The notes beneath the pieces were generated by a model. The model made no database searches and was not told the origin of the DNA. It saw only the letters and a list, made by a program, of their open reading frames with translations. Shown here in pieces: positions 63,728 through 64,000 of a DNA stretch of 64,000 nt (position 1 is its first letter; each line of letters begins with the position of its first letter). The DNA is taken from contig JACJNX010000042.1 of the NCBI GenBank assembly GCA_014695255.1, positions 62,001 through 126,000 on the forward strand. Direction: 5' to 3'. Origin of the DNA: Cyanobacteria bacterium FACHB-63. Its GTDB lineage: Bacteria; Cyanobacteriota; Cyanobacteriia; Leptolyngbyales; Leptolyngbyaceae. Position numbers and translations under genes: made by a program.

Positions 63728-64000
63728 CTACTGCGGCGATCGGATCACGCCGCCATCAACCGGAATCACCCCACTACCAGCAAACGGTTCTACACTGCCG
63801 CGATTCCAGTTAAAGTCGCTAATTTCAAAGCCGATCGACCCAAGTTGCTGCACCGGGTTATAGCGTAACGAAACCCCATAGGTACGACGCTTGTACTCTA
63901 AAAAGTAATCGGTACTAATTTCTCGTCCGGTTTGAATGTTGTAAGCCGTTTGGAACCCGATGCGAATGGGTCCATAAAGCTGCTGGGTAATTCCCGCATA
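63728..64000 (-). CDS. DUF3769/LptD-like outer-membrane protein, 5' end outside window
   Basis: The last 90 residues of a gene that continues beyond the right edge, ending at TAG 63728. Beta-strand-rich sequence: YAGITQQLYGPIRIGFQTAYN, then TDYFLEYKRRTYGVSLRYNP, LGSIGFEISDFNWN and VIPVDGGVIRSPQ. This matches the C-terminal barrel of the cyanobacterial DUF3769 group, thought to be the LptD (lipopolysaccharide assembly) counterpart. The full length is not visible. Confidence 0.75.
   Translation of the reverse strand, partial: YAGITQQLYGPIRIGFQTAYNIQTGREISTDYFLEYKRRTYGVSLRYNPVQQLGSIGFEISDFNWNRGSVEPFAGSGVIPVDGGVIRSPQ

Overview
The window is chromosomal DNA of a cyanobacterium, most likely a filamentous Leptolyngbya-like one; I cannot name the species. 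Evidence: the HIP1 octamer GCGATCGC and its CGATCG core are scattered everywhere. There is a Cph1-type phytochrome, a heme oxygenase for bilin synthesis, NdhH of the photosynthetic NDH-1 complex, tocopherol-pathway enzymes, LL-diaminopimelate aminotransferase, HemJ, and many small proteins known only from cyanobacteria. Most genes are short independent units on both strands, with few operons. No rRNA, tRNA, CRISPR array, transposase or prophage was found.

Layout. 0-6 kb: a SagB/ThcOx-type oxidoreductase cut by the left edge, a methyltransferase, an HD hydrolase, dnaG, and a TetR regulator fused to a recombinase-like domain that diverges from the desC desaturase across two matching 17-bp operators. 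7-12 kb: dnaX, mrdA (PBP2) and dapL, then a 21-bp tandem repeat array. 12-25 kb: a PAO-like Rieske oxygenase, a methyltransferase with a coupled 58-aa gene, a sugar-nucleotide pyrophosphorylase/mutase fusion, an SSB, an AGE-type epimerase, a transmembrane Ser/Thr kinase with a periplasmic-binding-protein sensor, endonuclease V and gatA. 25-33 kb: FHA-kinase, xthA, a DUF92 (VTE6-like) protein, a VOC protein, recR, hinT, an Acg-like nitroreductase, an M23-like membrane protein with a small glycine/leucine-rich partner, and a broken GNAT gene ending in an integron-type attC site. 33.7-39 kb: a light-signalling locus (response regulator, cph1, rcp1, hybrid kinase). 39-50 kb: comM, a phosphoesterase, TVP38 plus a MerA-like flavoprotein, ho1, a CobW GTPase, a tocopherol pair (gamma-TMT-like, HPT), tatC and an SH3 protein. 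50-57 kb: hemJ, a 970-bp gap with four perfect DnaA boxes (candidate oriC), DUF3082, ispE, rsmA, purM and rlpA. 57-64 kb: midA, a 70-aa cyanobacterial protein, ndhH, rsmH, a Uma2 endonuclease, a conserved hypothetical, and the 3' end of a DUF3769 outer-membrane protein gene.

How it fits together. ho1 supplies biliverdin, the precursor of the Cph1 bilin, and Cph1 probably signals through Rcp1 and the downstream hybrid kinase. The DUF92, gamma-TMT-like and HPT genes all belong to phytol/tocopherol metabolism. The best candidates for undescribed biology are the TetR-recombinase fusion with its twin operators, the DnaA-box cluster, the attC-bearing cassette, the 21-bp repeat array and the apparent non-AUG start of recR.
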